The notes beneath the pieces were generated by a model. It had not been told where the DNA came from. It did not search any database and worked only from the letters and a program-made list of their open reading frames with translations. The translations under genes were made by a program, and so were the position numbers. From Gracilariopsis chorda (taxonomy: Eukaryota; Rhodophyta; Florideophyceae; Gracilariales; Gracilariaceae), in the NCBI GenBank assembly GCA_003194525.1, contig NBIV01000304.1, positions 18,453 to 82,452 of the forward strand: DNA of 64,000 nt, written 5' to 3'. This document shows, piece by piece, positions 22,748 through 33,615 of the stretch (positions are counted from its first letter, which is position 1; the number at the start of each line of letters is the position of its first letter).

Positions 22748-23573
22748 TGTGGTGCAATGCCCCAAAGGGGAAAAACACCGAAAGACGTTCGGGATCTTCC
22801 TCTCACGAGGTGAACCCAGTTGGGTAGAGTCCTCCCAGAGGTGTCACGGCGAAGCCGGTTTGTAAGACCAGGGACACCTGTCGCGACTTGCGCAGGGAGG
22901 TGAAGGCGAAGAATCGGTATCCTCGTGAGCGGGGTGTGATCCTCAGTAGAGGTATGTTTCCACGTAAGTGGGGGTGTGTGAGCGGATGCGCACACGAGGG
23001 CTGCGGATAGCGGGAGGTGCTACCCTAAAAAGGGGAAAAAGGAAGGGCAAAGAGGAGGAAGAGAGGACGAAGTGAGTCGCGAGAGCGACGAGGACGAACG
23101 GCGATGCCGGTAACAATATCCCTATACAGGGCGAAACACCAATGCAATTGGAACAATTGTACTCCCAGTGATGGGTCCCTTTAGATGTGCAAGGGGGTTA
23201 GATGTCCCGTGGTTCACGGCGTTTCCCTCCAAGGAGGGGTAGAGCAAGCGCGCGAGCGGTAACAACTAGAGCCAATTCCCCAGGTTGGGGTCCCTTTTTG
23301 GGGAAGGTTTACTGGTGCGACGGCAGTGCGCCGTCGCACTAAGTACTAGCTTCCCAGAAATGGGTGTGCAAATAATAAATAATATTAACTAAAATACTCC
23401 ACATTTCGTGGCAACATCCACTACTGTAGCCAACCGCCAATTGACCCAGAACCGTGTCCCACGTGTCCATATCCACCATAGTGGGGCGTAGTTCATATAC
23501 ACACTACACAACCGATAATATCGGGAAAGCGTTCAAGTACCAAGAATCCCTCCCTGAGGGCGTTTGCACTTCA
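22748..23573 (-). repeat. 3' LTR of element G
   Basis: In element orientation it runs TGAAGTGCAAACGCC...GCATTGCACCACA. It contains a 25-bp inverted repeat at 23315-23339 (arms GTGCGACGGC and GCCGTCGCAC) that is also present at 34183-34207 and 38875-38899. An AT-rich segment (AATAATAAATAATATTA) lies near 23370. Confidence 0.95.
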
Positions 23574-23587
23574 TATCCCCCCCTTAA
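23574..23587 (-). promoter_or_regulatory. Polypurine tract of element G
   Basis: The minus strand reads TTAAGGGGGGGATA immediately upstream of the 3' LTR. Confidence 0.8.
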
Positions 23588-23629
23588 GACGGGAAAACGA
23601 CCGCGGACGCGGAGGATTCCCAGACGAAA

Positions 23630-25417
23630 ATGGGTGATAAAAGCGCGTGCTCTGTCTCCGGTTCTCCGGTAAAGCCCTCTGCACCAGAGTCATCAAGCAC
23701 ACAAACGACAACAACAGCCACCCTCCAAAAGGGAAAAATGAACGACGACAACAACATCAACAACCACAGCCAACCTCCGAGACTTCTCGGGCGATACACC
23801 ACCGGTTTCCGGTCAGTTCCCCTGCCTCAGGGCGATCGAAATCCGGTACAACCGGGGAATATGGCTGCTGCTGCCGACCATCCCTTCGCATTACCACCTT
23901 CGGTGGTGTCCTCCGGAACCACTCCGGTGTCCAACTGGCCAACCTACAACACCCTGGTGGGGCTCAACCCGATGAATCGGAATCACGCGTCGCGCCTGCG
24001 CCTTGCCCCGTGGTTTCACCCGGTCGCTGTCCTCAATGAGGGATTGGTCACCGCTTATGCGGATGGCTCAGACACCCTTCCCGGGGATCTGCCCAGAGCA
24101 GTCACCACGTCGTGGGATTGGCGTCACCGGATTGCGATTCCGCGTCACCACCTCCGAAGAATTTCGGGCGAGACCGTCGCTGCGGCGCAGACCGCGTTGA
24201 CGCGGATGGCGTACCAACAGAAGAGCCGGGCTCCATTCGATGTACCGGTCCCACCGGAGTTTGGCTTTGACGTTAGCTACTTCCGCACTCGCGGGGAGAT
24301 TGGGTACGGCGAGAACCTGTTCCGCCTCGAGACCCTCGCTTGGAGGAATTTCCCCGCAGCGCGGCAAGAAGCCCTTTGCTAGGAGCGACCGATTATTCGG
24401 GCGGAGTTCAGGTACCTTCCCCAGCAATACCGGTCCAACTTTCTCCAAAACTTCATCCGCTACGAGCGGCGTTGGCGATCCCGATTCGGGTATTTTATCC
24501 CGTATCACAACGTGGAGATAGAGCGGATTGCGCCGCCTCACCGACTAGGTCGGTATGTAGCACTCCCCGAGTGGTGGCGCTTCCATGAAGCCTGCCGGGG
24601 GTGCTACATAGAACTCCCGCCGGTACTTACGTACCTCGGTTCGCTGCTCATGCAGGATCCCCGGTCGGGGTTGTGGTCCGTAGTGGTTACGGAGTGGGCG
24701 GCCCGCACTGCGGCTTATATCCTCAACGAGGGTTACGACCAGTATCGTCTCTGGTTCCTTCAACCGCGTGTGCGGGCAGCGATCCGAAACCTGGATCTTC
24801 GCATCCCCCTTGGGGGCCAGGCCAACAATGAAGAGGTCCTCCAATTACTTGGGTACATCGACAGCGTTAGCTGGAGTGAGGTCCCGCTGGAGCAAAGCGG
24901 TCGTGTGGATGGCGGTAGCGGTAACACCGGTGGTCCAGGACTCAGTAGAAACATCGCCCTTGCGGGGGATTTTATCTACTTCGACCCCTGGGAGTTCCGG
25001 GAAATTTCCTCCGAGGAGGCGCGCGAGCTTCGCGATACGCCCCGGCATGTTCCGGAAGACCACCCGGTGGGGTACGTCGATTCTGACGACTACTACCGCG
25101 CATACGGCGGGGATGACCCAATGGTCGATAACGAACCGGAAGAACCCGGGGAGATGGACGTAGAGGAAACCGGCGCTAGCGCGGAAGCTTTCCCAGAGGG
25201 GGTATCTCCGGCCGAGCCGGCTGCTGACCCTTCGGCGGCAAGTGCCGGACCTTCTATCCCCAGCGGGGTGACGGCGAATGAAAACGAAATCATCGCACGT
25301 TTCCTCCGGGGTGCCGGTCTTAGCGCTGCCGAGGTATCGGGGGATGTCACCACCATGGCGGACGCGTTGGCCTACCGCCTTGCTGGGGGTTACGCCCCGG
25401 ACGATGGGGGTGAGTGA
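23630..25417 (+). pseudogene. Antisense accessory ORF of element G
   Basis: On the strand opposite to gag-pol, an ATG at 23630 (57 bp inside the 3' LTR) opens a frame of about 595 codons, broken only by a TAG at 24380-24382. It does not overlap pol, which ends at 25609. The N-terminus is Ser/Thr/Asn-rich. The middle (from about residue 80 to 430) is rich in Trp, Tyr and Arg and looks folded (YRSNFLQNFIRYERRWRSRF, LPEWWRFHEACRGCYIELPP). The last 150 residues are acidic and Pro/Ala-rich, ending with a helical segment (ENEIIARFLRGAGLSAAEV). There is no signal peptide, membrane segment or recognised domain. Antisense extra ORFs in this position are known in some plant Tat/Ogre-type gypsy elements, but I cannot show homology to them. 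Function unknown. Confidence 0.7.
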
Positions 25418-25504
25418 ACCCTCTAGTCTATTTTCCTGGTTCTTCTTTCCCTGGCTATGCCAGTTAGTGTAGTGTAGTATTGTGGGGAGCTAGCTGCTCC
25501 CTTG

Positions 25505-25510
25505 AATAAA
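25505..25510 (+). terminator. Polyadenylation signal of the antisense ORF
   Basis: AATAAA lies 88 bp after the antisense stop codon and before the end of the convergent pol frame, in the right place to end a separate antisense transcript. Confidence 0.45.
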
Positions 25511-25608
25511 CTTTCCCGTTTAGAACGGTGCTTCTCGGTTGAGTTCCCCGTCTTCGACGGACTTTGCCTTGTTATCCTTTCCTTTCGCTCTCCCCTCGCG
25601 CGGCAACG

Positions 25609-28600
25609 TTACCCAACTTGGGCATTAACCAGCGTGGCTGGGGCTGCAGTTCCCGTTTGACGGTGGTATCGCAGGACCTGCGACCGTGGGACGTGTTCAA
25701 TTGGCTCCCACGTATCCCCACTGGGGTCATACCCGTACCAGCGGACGCAGTATTGTAGAATACCATCCTGGTCCCAGGTGTGTCCGACAAGTCGGTCTAC
25801 TACGAACTCTCGTTCGTAGACCTGCCGGCCGTGCCAGGTGGTGGTTGTAATCCCTGGCGAGGGTTGCCCGCGGTGCGGTATAATGTCCCTTAGCAGGGTG
25901 TTCGGCGATAACTCCGACGTTGCCGTGCGCTGTCCTAGTGGCCGCTGCTCATGCGGGAAAATATCCCTCAAGAGGGTGTGTGGTGTCACGGTTTTCACCG
26001 GCAAGTCGTTCCCCAGAGGGGTGTCGTTTTTCCCGTCTTCACGGTAGGCCGGGCGAACCGCCAGTCGGCGGGGGACTTGGGTTCCGCCTTCGCGGTTGAG
26101 CTCACGAACCGCGAGTTTGCGGGAAGATGACCGCTCCTGCGGGATCGGCATTTCCACAATCCCCTGGGGGGGCCCGTGCGACACGGTGATTGGGTGGCAA
26201 ACCGCCTCCCTGCCAGGCGCGCGAGCGCTCTGCACCATACGTTCCGGCGATGCCGTGGTGTCCCCGGCTACTGACGGGTTGCCTGGGGCTAACTCCGGTA
26301 CACCGGTATTTTGGTCAAAATTCCCCTTTGGGGGGTGCCGGGCAGGTGCCGATGACACCCTTTTCAGGGGCTTGGCCGCTAAGTGCGCTGCACCGTCTCC
26401 ACGCGGAGGAGCAGCGTCCGGTATGACCGGTTTCGAGCGTGTGATGGGGTGCGCTTTTTCCGAGTTCCTCGGTTCTTCCCCGCAGCGTTGCGGGAGGTGG
26501 CGCAAATTATTCCCCGTAGCGGGGGCTTTGATTCCGTCAACGACGGGAGGCGTTTCCGGTGCTTGCGAGCCAGGGCATAAAGCTTCGACTGCGGCTTGGC
26601 TGCCTTTTTCCCCAAGAGGGGTGTGGGTATTTCCCTGTGAGGCCGGCGTATCTGGGCGCCCCTTCTCCGCAAGGCGCGGGTCTGATCGACCTGATTGAAC
26701 CGCTTCCGCGGGGACTTCCGCCAACGGCGGCTTCGAGGCATCGCCCTGCTCAGGGGATTGGGGGCAATCGTCACCATACTCCCTTGTCGGGCATCCTTCC
26801 CTGACAGGGGTGTGCGGTAGTTGCGCTTCAACTTCCTGTGTAGCACGGTATGTTTTCCGCGTTTGTGGCGATGCCTCCGGGGATGGATTGGGCGATTGCC
26901 TTTCCGCTGCTGCGGTATTGGAGTGAGACTTCTCGTTTTCCCGTGACAAACGGTGCATTTGCCGCTTTTGCGGGGCCTGCGCGTCTGGTTCCTGTTGCAC
27001 AGCACTGCCCGGGAACGGGGGATTAGTGTCGCGTGACATAATCCGTGCTCTACGGTCAGTGTTCCGTATGTTACGGCGTGTTTCCCGTTGCGACGGCGAT
27101 ATCGTTCCTCGAAAACGAGTGTTCTCCTCCTCCTCCTTAGACGGAGCGGCGGGATAAGGGATAACATTCCCCGCCTGGCGGGTATTGATGCGCGCCAGTG
27201 GGGCGGACGTGGTAGGGGCGGGCGCTGAGGGGCCCGAATTACCCGGCTGAGCCGGTGAGTCCGACAGAGTCGGTAGGTCTGAGAATCCCCGGCTGGGGTT
27301 TGGTAGTACCGTAGGTCTAGTACTCCCGGATGGTTCCGGTGTTCCAGAGTCCGTAGAAACGGGTTTGCCTGGATCCAGGACTACCTCTGACGAGGGAGGA
27401 GGGGCAAGGACAACACGATCACGGGAAATCCGTTCGTGCGTGTCGCCCATCTCTACCACGACAGTGTCGGTGTTAACAGAGATGACCTTGAATCGTCCAT
27501 CGGCCACAGGCGAGAGTTTATGGCGCTTCTCCCGTTCCGGGTTGTAGTACTCCTTCCTGATGAAGACGTAGTTATTCGCCCGAATCGGGGACGGTTTCCC
27601 TCGCAAGCGAGCATCAAAATCCCGCTTGTAAGCGGCTTGGGCCCGTGCCATAGACATCTGCGCAGCGGGGACCAGCTTGGAAAGCCATTGCTTCCATTGC
27701 TGCCGGTAGATACCCACAGATGGGAAATTGTCCAAGGTAGCTTGGGGTTCCAGCGCCACAGACGGGGGTGTTCTAGATAGAACCAACTCGAATGGCGAAA
27801 CTCTGGTAGTCCGGTGTACCTGCGTATTGTACGCGTAGGTTACCGCATCAGCGTAGAGATCCCAATTCGTTGGGTGGTCAGCGACGTAGGGACGTAACGC
27901 CGTGAGTAACGTCCGGTTAAACCGTTCAACTTGCCCATTACACTGGGGGTCGTAGGTAGTCGTGAACAAGTTCTTGACATCCAGGATGCGACAAACATCC
28001 TGGAAGAACTTGCTCACGAACTGCTTCCCGTTGTCGGAGAGCACCTCCACAGGGGGACCGTAGACAAAAATCCAGTGCTTCACCAGAGCCTGGGCCACCG
28101 TGAGAGCGGTTATCCTCCGAAGAGGGACAGTCCGTACCAGCTTAGAAAAGCGGTCGGTGATGACAAGTAGAAACTTGTTTCCAGGTTTTGTGGTGAGTAG
28201 TGGTCCGAGAAGATCAATTGCGATAAACTCGAGTGGCGCCCTTGCGGGGAATAGTTTCATCTTCTTCGCATTTTTGCGGAGTTTGACGCGATTCTTCGCG
28301 CATTCGCTACAAAACCGCACGGTTGCGTAGCAATCCACCGCCATTGCGGGCCAATAGAAATCCCTTCGCAGGGTTAGGTAGAGTTTCCTCCCACCTTGGT
28401 GACCTCCAATGGGGGCGCAGTGTGATAGATGTAACACCCGCGATTGCAGGGAATGTGGTACCACAATCTGTGGGCGGGCTTCGACCTTTCTTACGAGGTA
28501 GCCTTTGTCGTTTACCCCGAAAGGGAGATCTTCACCACCGTTGATACGGGCACGAATCCTCGTACAGAACGGGTCGCCGAACTGTTCTCGGATCATTTCT

Positions 28601-31370
28601 TCCGGTGATACCGGTACAAAGTTTCCCGGTAACGGGTTCTCAGATTTATCTCGCGATGCGAGTAGTTCGTCAAAATCAGCATCCTCGTTCCAGTTTTCTG
28701 GCCTAGCCTCGACGGCATATTCCGCATCATCCGGGTCTATAGCCATGAAACATGGGACTTCATCATCCTCCGTTGGGAGTGCTTCCCCACTTGTGGGTAA
28801 CCGCGACAAAGCGTCGGCCTGGGTGTTCTGCGCACCCTTTTTATAAATGACTTGAAAGTCATATTCCGCGAGGCGGAGTCTCCAGCGCATGAGGCGTCCC
28901 GACGGGTCGGAGATATTCATCAACCACCTCAATGAGGAATGATCCGTGTACACGGTGAAATGAATTCCCATAAGGTAGGAGCGCAGAGTGGTCATCGCCC
29001 ATACGACGGCGAGGCACTCTTTCTCCGATACGGAGTAGTTCCGCTCATGAAAATTGAGCGAGCGCGACCAATAACCAATTGGATGTCGTTCCCCCTCGGG
29101 GGTGGTTTGAAAAAGAGCACACCCGACTTGGTAGTCGCCCGAGTCCGTATCTACGGAGTATGGCAACCCAAGTTTTGGGAGATGTAGGATTGGTGCTGAT
29201 GTGACAGCTTCCTTTAAGGAGTTGAAGGCTTCCGATTGCTCAGGCGTAAACGTTCCCAGTTTTGGGGGGTTCCCCTTTCGCAACAACGCGTTTAGGGGCG
29301 CTGCAGTATCCGAAAAGTTCGGGATAAACCGTCGATAGACGTTGACCAGCCCCAAAAAGGAGCGCAGTTCCGTTTGAGTACGGGGTTCTTTCGCCTCAAC
29401 GAGGGATTTGACTCGAGCTTTCTCGATCGCTAACCGTCCAGGACGGATAATGTGACCCAGATACTTCACAGTATCTGTGAAAAACTCGCATTTCCTCAAC
29501 TTGAGAGTAATTCCCGCATCGCGGAGTACGGTCAGCACGTCTCGGACGTGAGTGAGATGGTCGTCCAACGAGTTGGAGAAGATGATAATATCATCAAGGT
29601 AGACCAGACAACTCCGCCACTTGAAGCGGTTGAGTAGAATATCTACTGCACGCTGAAAGGTGGCAGGGGCGTTGGTTAACCCAAATGGCATCCGCTTGAA
29701 GCGGTACGTCCCTGCATGGCAGGTGAATGCGGTTTTGTCGCGATCCTCCTGTCTGACAGGTACTTGCCAATATCCCCAATTGGCATCAAGGGCCGTGAAC
29801 ACGGCGGCGTCTCCAAGGGAGTCAATGCACTCGTCCATACGAGGGATGGGGTACGTGTCCCTAACAGTCACGGCATTGAGCCGGCGTTAGTCGACACAGA
29901 ACCTCCAGGTTCCGTCGGCCTTTAAAGCCAGTACAACTGGGGATGCCCAGGGTGATTGAGCGGGCTCAATCACACCTGCGCGGAGCATCTTGTCCACTTG
30001 GGACTGCTCCTCTTCCCGAGCTTTCGGACCTGCCCTGTAAGGGGGTTGTGCAACCGGTCACGCACCGGGGATTAAATCGATCCGGTGTTCCGTTGCATTA
30101 ATCTCGCCAAGCGAGCCATCCCACATTGTGGTGAATTCCCGTAACATAGTACGGAGTTTGTCGCGGTGCGACTCTGGCACGTGGCTGAAGTCCAGCGCTT
30201 CAAGTGCTTTTTCCGGATCAATCCGGTCGTTGCTTGATGGAACATTGTCCTGTGGAACAGGTGTGGTTCGCAATTCCGAGTTACTCGGTATGTTCGACGC
30301 TGAAGTAGCGGTTTCCTCCCCCTCCTTAGACTTGACGTCTTCGGACGGCGGGGCGAACTCCTCAGAAGAGGTGGTAACTCCGAGTACATCGGCGGCTGTC
30401 ATCGTTGTTGGCAGCATTCCCATAGGATGGGGGGTTACACTCCCAATTACTTGGTGTTTTACCAGATACTGGGGGTGTTTGCCAAGGTTGGCAACCAATA
30501 TCCGGAAAGGAACATCCGGGGAAATGGAGACAATTCCATTAGCCAGCGCCAGCTGGGATTTCTCGTACAACGAGGCAAGGGGTTGTATAACCCGAAGACC
30601 GTGTTGACGGGAATTTACCTGCACCCAGACTTGGGACTCAGCCGGTATAGAAACCGAGGCAGCGACGCGGAGCTTGGTGGACTCGCGGGACGCGGGCGGT
30701 GGTTCCTGCGCAGCAGGGAGCGGAACGTGTTTCCGAGAGCACCGCTTTAGCGGGCGGCGAACAATCGGAACCGACGATCCGTCGTCAAGTTCTACACGCC
30801 TGAGGCGGGGCCTGATTGCGTCGACAAATCTGTCGCAGTAATCACATCCCAGTATCACTGGTGCTGCCAATGAACGGCAAACGATGAAGTCCAACTTCAC
30901 CACAGAGGTACCAAGTCTCACGACGAGGTCCACTGTGCCCACCGTTTGTAACGGATTGTTGTTCGCATCCGAAATGTCGGGGACCGCGTCAGAGCGGATA
31001 CGCCACCGCACAAGCTGGGGTAACAATGATTCCACAACAAAGTTGGGGCCTGCACCTGTATCCAGGACGGTGAGAAACCTCACCATAAACTGGGGGTCAA
31101 GGCCAAGGTCGGCATGGACCTTATAATTGCGCTTGGCCAAGACCAAGACTCTACCGGGAATCCGGGGATTTTTACTCTGTATCCACGGGCGACACAACAC
31201 ACCGAGGTGCGCAGAGGCCGCGTCAGCGGTGTCTTTCCTCGAGAGGACTTTCACCGGGGAGCGAGGCGAGGACGCCTCAGGCGCCAACAGCCTCGTTGTT
31301 GAGGACGCCTCTCCCAAAGGGGAGACTCCTTCAGTTAGTTTTCCGACTTCGGCGGTGGGTTGGTTTCCTC
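25609..31370 (-). pseudogene. Element G Pol: protease, RT, RNase H, integrase, chromodomain
   Basis: Pol overlaps the end of gag in the -1 frame. Protease has LDTGAGPNFV. A TGA at 30058-30060 (after IDLIPGA) and a TAA at 29887-29889 (after RFCVD) interrupt an otherwise single frame. Counting from 29871, RT has YLDD at residues 91-94 and RNase H ends near TQADALSRLP. Integrase has an HHCC finger (near 480) and catalytic Asp (IAIDLLGPL), Asp (LSDNGKQF) and Glu (NGQVERFNRTL). About 525 residues of Pro/Ser/Arg-rich linker follow. The C-terminus is a chromodomain (YEREFVVDRLVGHTW then YCVRWYGYDPSGDTWEPIEHV). The linker is far longer than usual in chromoviruses. Confidence 0.88.
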
Positions 31371-33509
31371 GACAACGAGTGCTTCATCCCGTTGACGGGG
31401 GTTTCTATCCGCATAAGCGGGGGTTGCAACGGATGGTTGCGTGATCTCCCGAATCGGGGTGTATGAAGCTTGCCGCGCACGCGGGGTCTGTGGTAGGGCG
31501 TGAGAAAAGTCCGTTTTAGCACGGAGGTAGGAAGCCGTCGGGACGGATCGTTTCTCCTCTGGAGTGAGGGCCTCATAATTTGCCACCACCTTGGCCATAT
31601 CCTTCAGTGAACAACTACACTGAGGAGAGGTATGGCCATGGGCATAGCACAGGTGGCAAATGAGAGCCAGCACCGCGACACGCGGAGTATTATTCCGAGT
31701 ATCGGAGAAGCGAACCCTAGGGCGGGTGTCAGTCCATCCAGGCCGTTGATAACGGGATTGACCGTTTGAAAACGGGAGTCGTTGGGGTTGAACCCGACTG
31801 TTACCACCGTACAAAACGGGGTCTTCCGTTCCCGTATCACGGGTCATCTCCGTCGTTGACGGCAAATCACTGGTGGTTATCGACACACCATCCCCCTGCA
31901 CTAAATGCACGGTATCAAATCCCTGTCCAGGGTTCCCATCCGCGGTGAGCGGGAGAGAGGAAGCTTCGCTTTCCAGCAACAACGCCTTGGCGGATTTAGA
32001 CCGATTGTTCGGAGTTCTTGCACGAAGTGCATCCCCTTCCGCTCGGGCGTGTTGGACCAGCTCGAGGTAGGTGATCTTCCGCTTGTCCTCCCGATAACGG
32101 GTAACTAAACTCCGGATTGCCGGGTCAAGACCATCGATGAACATGGTACTGCGCTCCCCAGCGGGGTATACGTTACCACATCTGTGGAAAGCCTTGTTGA
32201 GGCGCACCGAGTAATCGGTCTCGGTCTCTCCAGCACGCTGGCGTGTATCTCGCAAAGCGAGGATAGCCTGCTGAATAGCGGTGTTGGTGGCGTAGGAGCG
32301 CAGAAGATACTGCACAGCCACCGGCCAGCAAGTAACTCCTCCCTCGGAGGCGCGAGAAGATCCTCTGACAGAGGTGTATTGGTCCTCCGCCACTCCCCGT
32401 AAGAAATACGGTAAAGCCAAATAGGCTTGTCCCTCATTCATACCGAGGATATTGGCCTCCGCTACAAAGCAGGATAGGAAATCCAGTACTAAGACTGGGT
32501 CCTCTCCAGTACAATACTGGTTGCGGAGCGAGAGCTGCATTCGCTTAATGCATTCTAGCACCTTTCCCGTACCACGGGGCGTACGTCCAGGTGACGAGTC
32601 TTCGAGCCGGTAGTACCGGTATGATAAAAGCTTCCGGTAATCCGGGTTTGTCGGTTTCAATTCCCGGAGACTGGGGTGTCTTCTCCCCTTCTGGCGGGTT
32701 CGGACCACACCTTCAGTGGCCGATGACCGCTTCGAGCGGGAGGAGTAGCCTCGCTTCTCGTCCTCCGAGTCGGAGTCCGAGGAGCTCGAGCTAACCGAAT
32801 GGTTTCGGGATGATTCCGACGATCTCGAACAATCGGAGTCCGAATATTTTCGGTGGTGTTTCCGTCGATGACGGCGTTTCTTCTTCCCAGCAAGCTGGTC
32901 GTTGTGCGATGCCCCGTTTACCGGATCATCCGGGGATGGTTTGTCCATGAGGACGAACTGCTCCAGCGTCTCCAGGCGGGCACCAATCCGATCAAGTCGG
33001 GCTTCAACTCCTTCGATGAAGGTGGCGGGTTGGCCCAAACTCTCCAACACGGAGTTGACGTCAGACCGTAAAATACGGAGTTCCTCGGCGACCTCCTTTA
33101 CGGGGGTTGCCGAGACCACCTCTTGGAGGGATTTTAGTTCCCCTAAAAGGGTGTCATGGGCGGTCCACAGAGCGCGGACCTGGGATTCCAGGGAAGTCCC
33201 CTGGGGGATGTTATCGCCGGTTCCACGGGGACTTGAAGCCGCGACAGCCGGAGCAGGCCGGGGTGCCTGGGGCACTGCGGCAACAGCCGGAGTCGATGCT
33301 GCATTCCCCTGCGGGGGTGATAACGAGGGCAAAAGGAGGTTCCGGGGTTCACGGTCGGGGGTATCATTCCGCGATGAAGCGGCGCCAGCACGGCTGGAAC
33401 TTGTCCGTATAGGGATACGGGGTACGAACCGAACTTCGGAAGTGTCCGCGTTGTCGCGGGAGCGACTATGCGTAACCACTGGCTCCGCGTCGGAGGGATT
33501 TCTCGACAT
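31335..33509 (-). CDS. Element G Gag
   Basis: A 724-residue Gag starting at ATG 33507-33509. Order of parts: a disordered Pro/Ser N-terminus; a predicted coiled coil (about residues 110-190, VKEVAEELRILRSDVNSVLES); a very basic and Ser-rich block (about 205-290, KKKRRHRRKHHRKYSDSDCS); a capsid-like region (about 320-520, ECIKRMQLSLRNQYC to FIDGLDPAIRSLV); and a canonical CX2CX4HX4C knuckle (CHLCYAHGHTSPQC, near 620). It is longer than typical gypsy Gag. Pol begins in the -1 frame near its end, which suggests a programmed shift, though no standard slippery heptamer was found. Confidence 0.88.
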   Translation of the reverse strand: MSRNPSDAEPVVTHSRSRDNADTSEVRFVPRIPIRTSSSRAGAASSRNDTPDREPRNLLLPSLSPPQGNAASTPAVAAVPQAPRPAPAVAASSPRGTGDNIPQGTSLESQVRALWTAHDTLLGELKSLQEVVSATPVKEVAEELRILRSDVNSVLESLGQPATFIEGVEARLDRIGARLETLEQFVLMDKPSPDDPVNGASHNDQLAGKKKRRHRRKHHRKYSDSDCSRSSESSRNHSVSSSSSDSDSEDEKRGYSSRSKRSSATEGVVRTRQKGRRHPSLRELKPTNPDYRKLLSYRYYRLEDSSPGRTPRGTGKVLECIKRMQLSLRNQYCTGEDPVLVLDFLSCFVAEANILGMNEGQAYLALPYFLRGVAEDQYTSVRGSSRASEGGVTCWPVAVQYLLRSYATNTAIQQAILALRDTRQRAGETETDYSVRLNKAFHRCGNVYPAGERSTMFIDGLDPAIRSLVTRYREDKRKITYLELVQHARAEGDALRARTPNNRSKSAKALLLESEASSLPLTADGNPGQGFDTVHLVQGDGVSITTSDLPSTTEMTRDTGTEDPVLYGGNSRVQPQRLPFSNGQSRYQRPGWTDTRPRVRFSDTRNNTPRVAVLALICHLCYAHGHTSPQCSCSLKDMAKVVANYEALTPEEKRSVPTASYLRAKTDFSHALPQTPRARQASYTPIREITQPSVATPAYADRNPRQRDEALVVEETNPPPKSEN
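31448..31862. repeat. Sample of the micro-hairpin lattice in element G
   Basis: Small inverted repeats occur at 31448-31459, 31473-31484, 31511-31524, 31535-31546, 31673-31685, 31695-31705, 31743-31755, 31762-31775, 31807-31819, 31831-31843 and 31850-31862. Examples are CCGCGCACGCGG, CCGTTGATAACGG and CCCGTATCACGGG. Arms are 3 to 5 bp and GC-rich, with loops of 3 to 6. The same pattern is seen across the LTRs, pol linker and antisense ORF, but not in the flanking copia DNA. Confidence 0.7.
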
Positions 33510-33597
33510 GAGAAAATACCGTTACGACGGGAAACGATCACGGAACTTCCGGTGAATAAAAACAAACCTCGTAAGAGGGAAAACCAAAAACCGATTC

Positions 33598-33612
33598 TAG
33601 GTCGGGAGACCA
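33598..33612 (-). promoter_or_regulatory. Primer-binding site of element G
   Basis: Three bases after the 5' LTR the minus strand reads TGGTCTCCCGACCTA. It begins with the TGG complementary to a tRNA 3' CCA. The cognate tRNA was not identified. Confidence 0.65.
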
Positions 33613-33615
33613 CTT

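Noticed and set aside
26096-26698. 200-codon plus-strand frame opposite the pol linker
   Set aside because: It is the complement of the low-complexity linker and shares its composition. Unlike the 23630 frame it overlaps pol fully, so it is probably a shadow.
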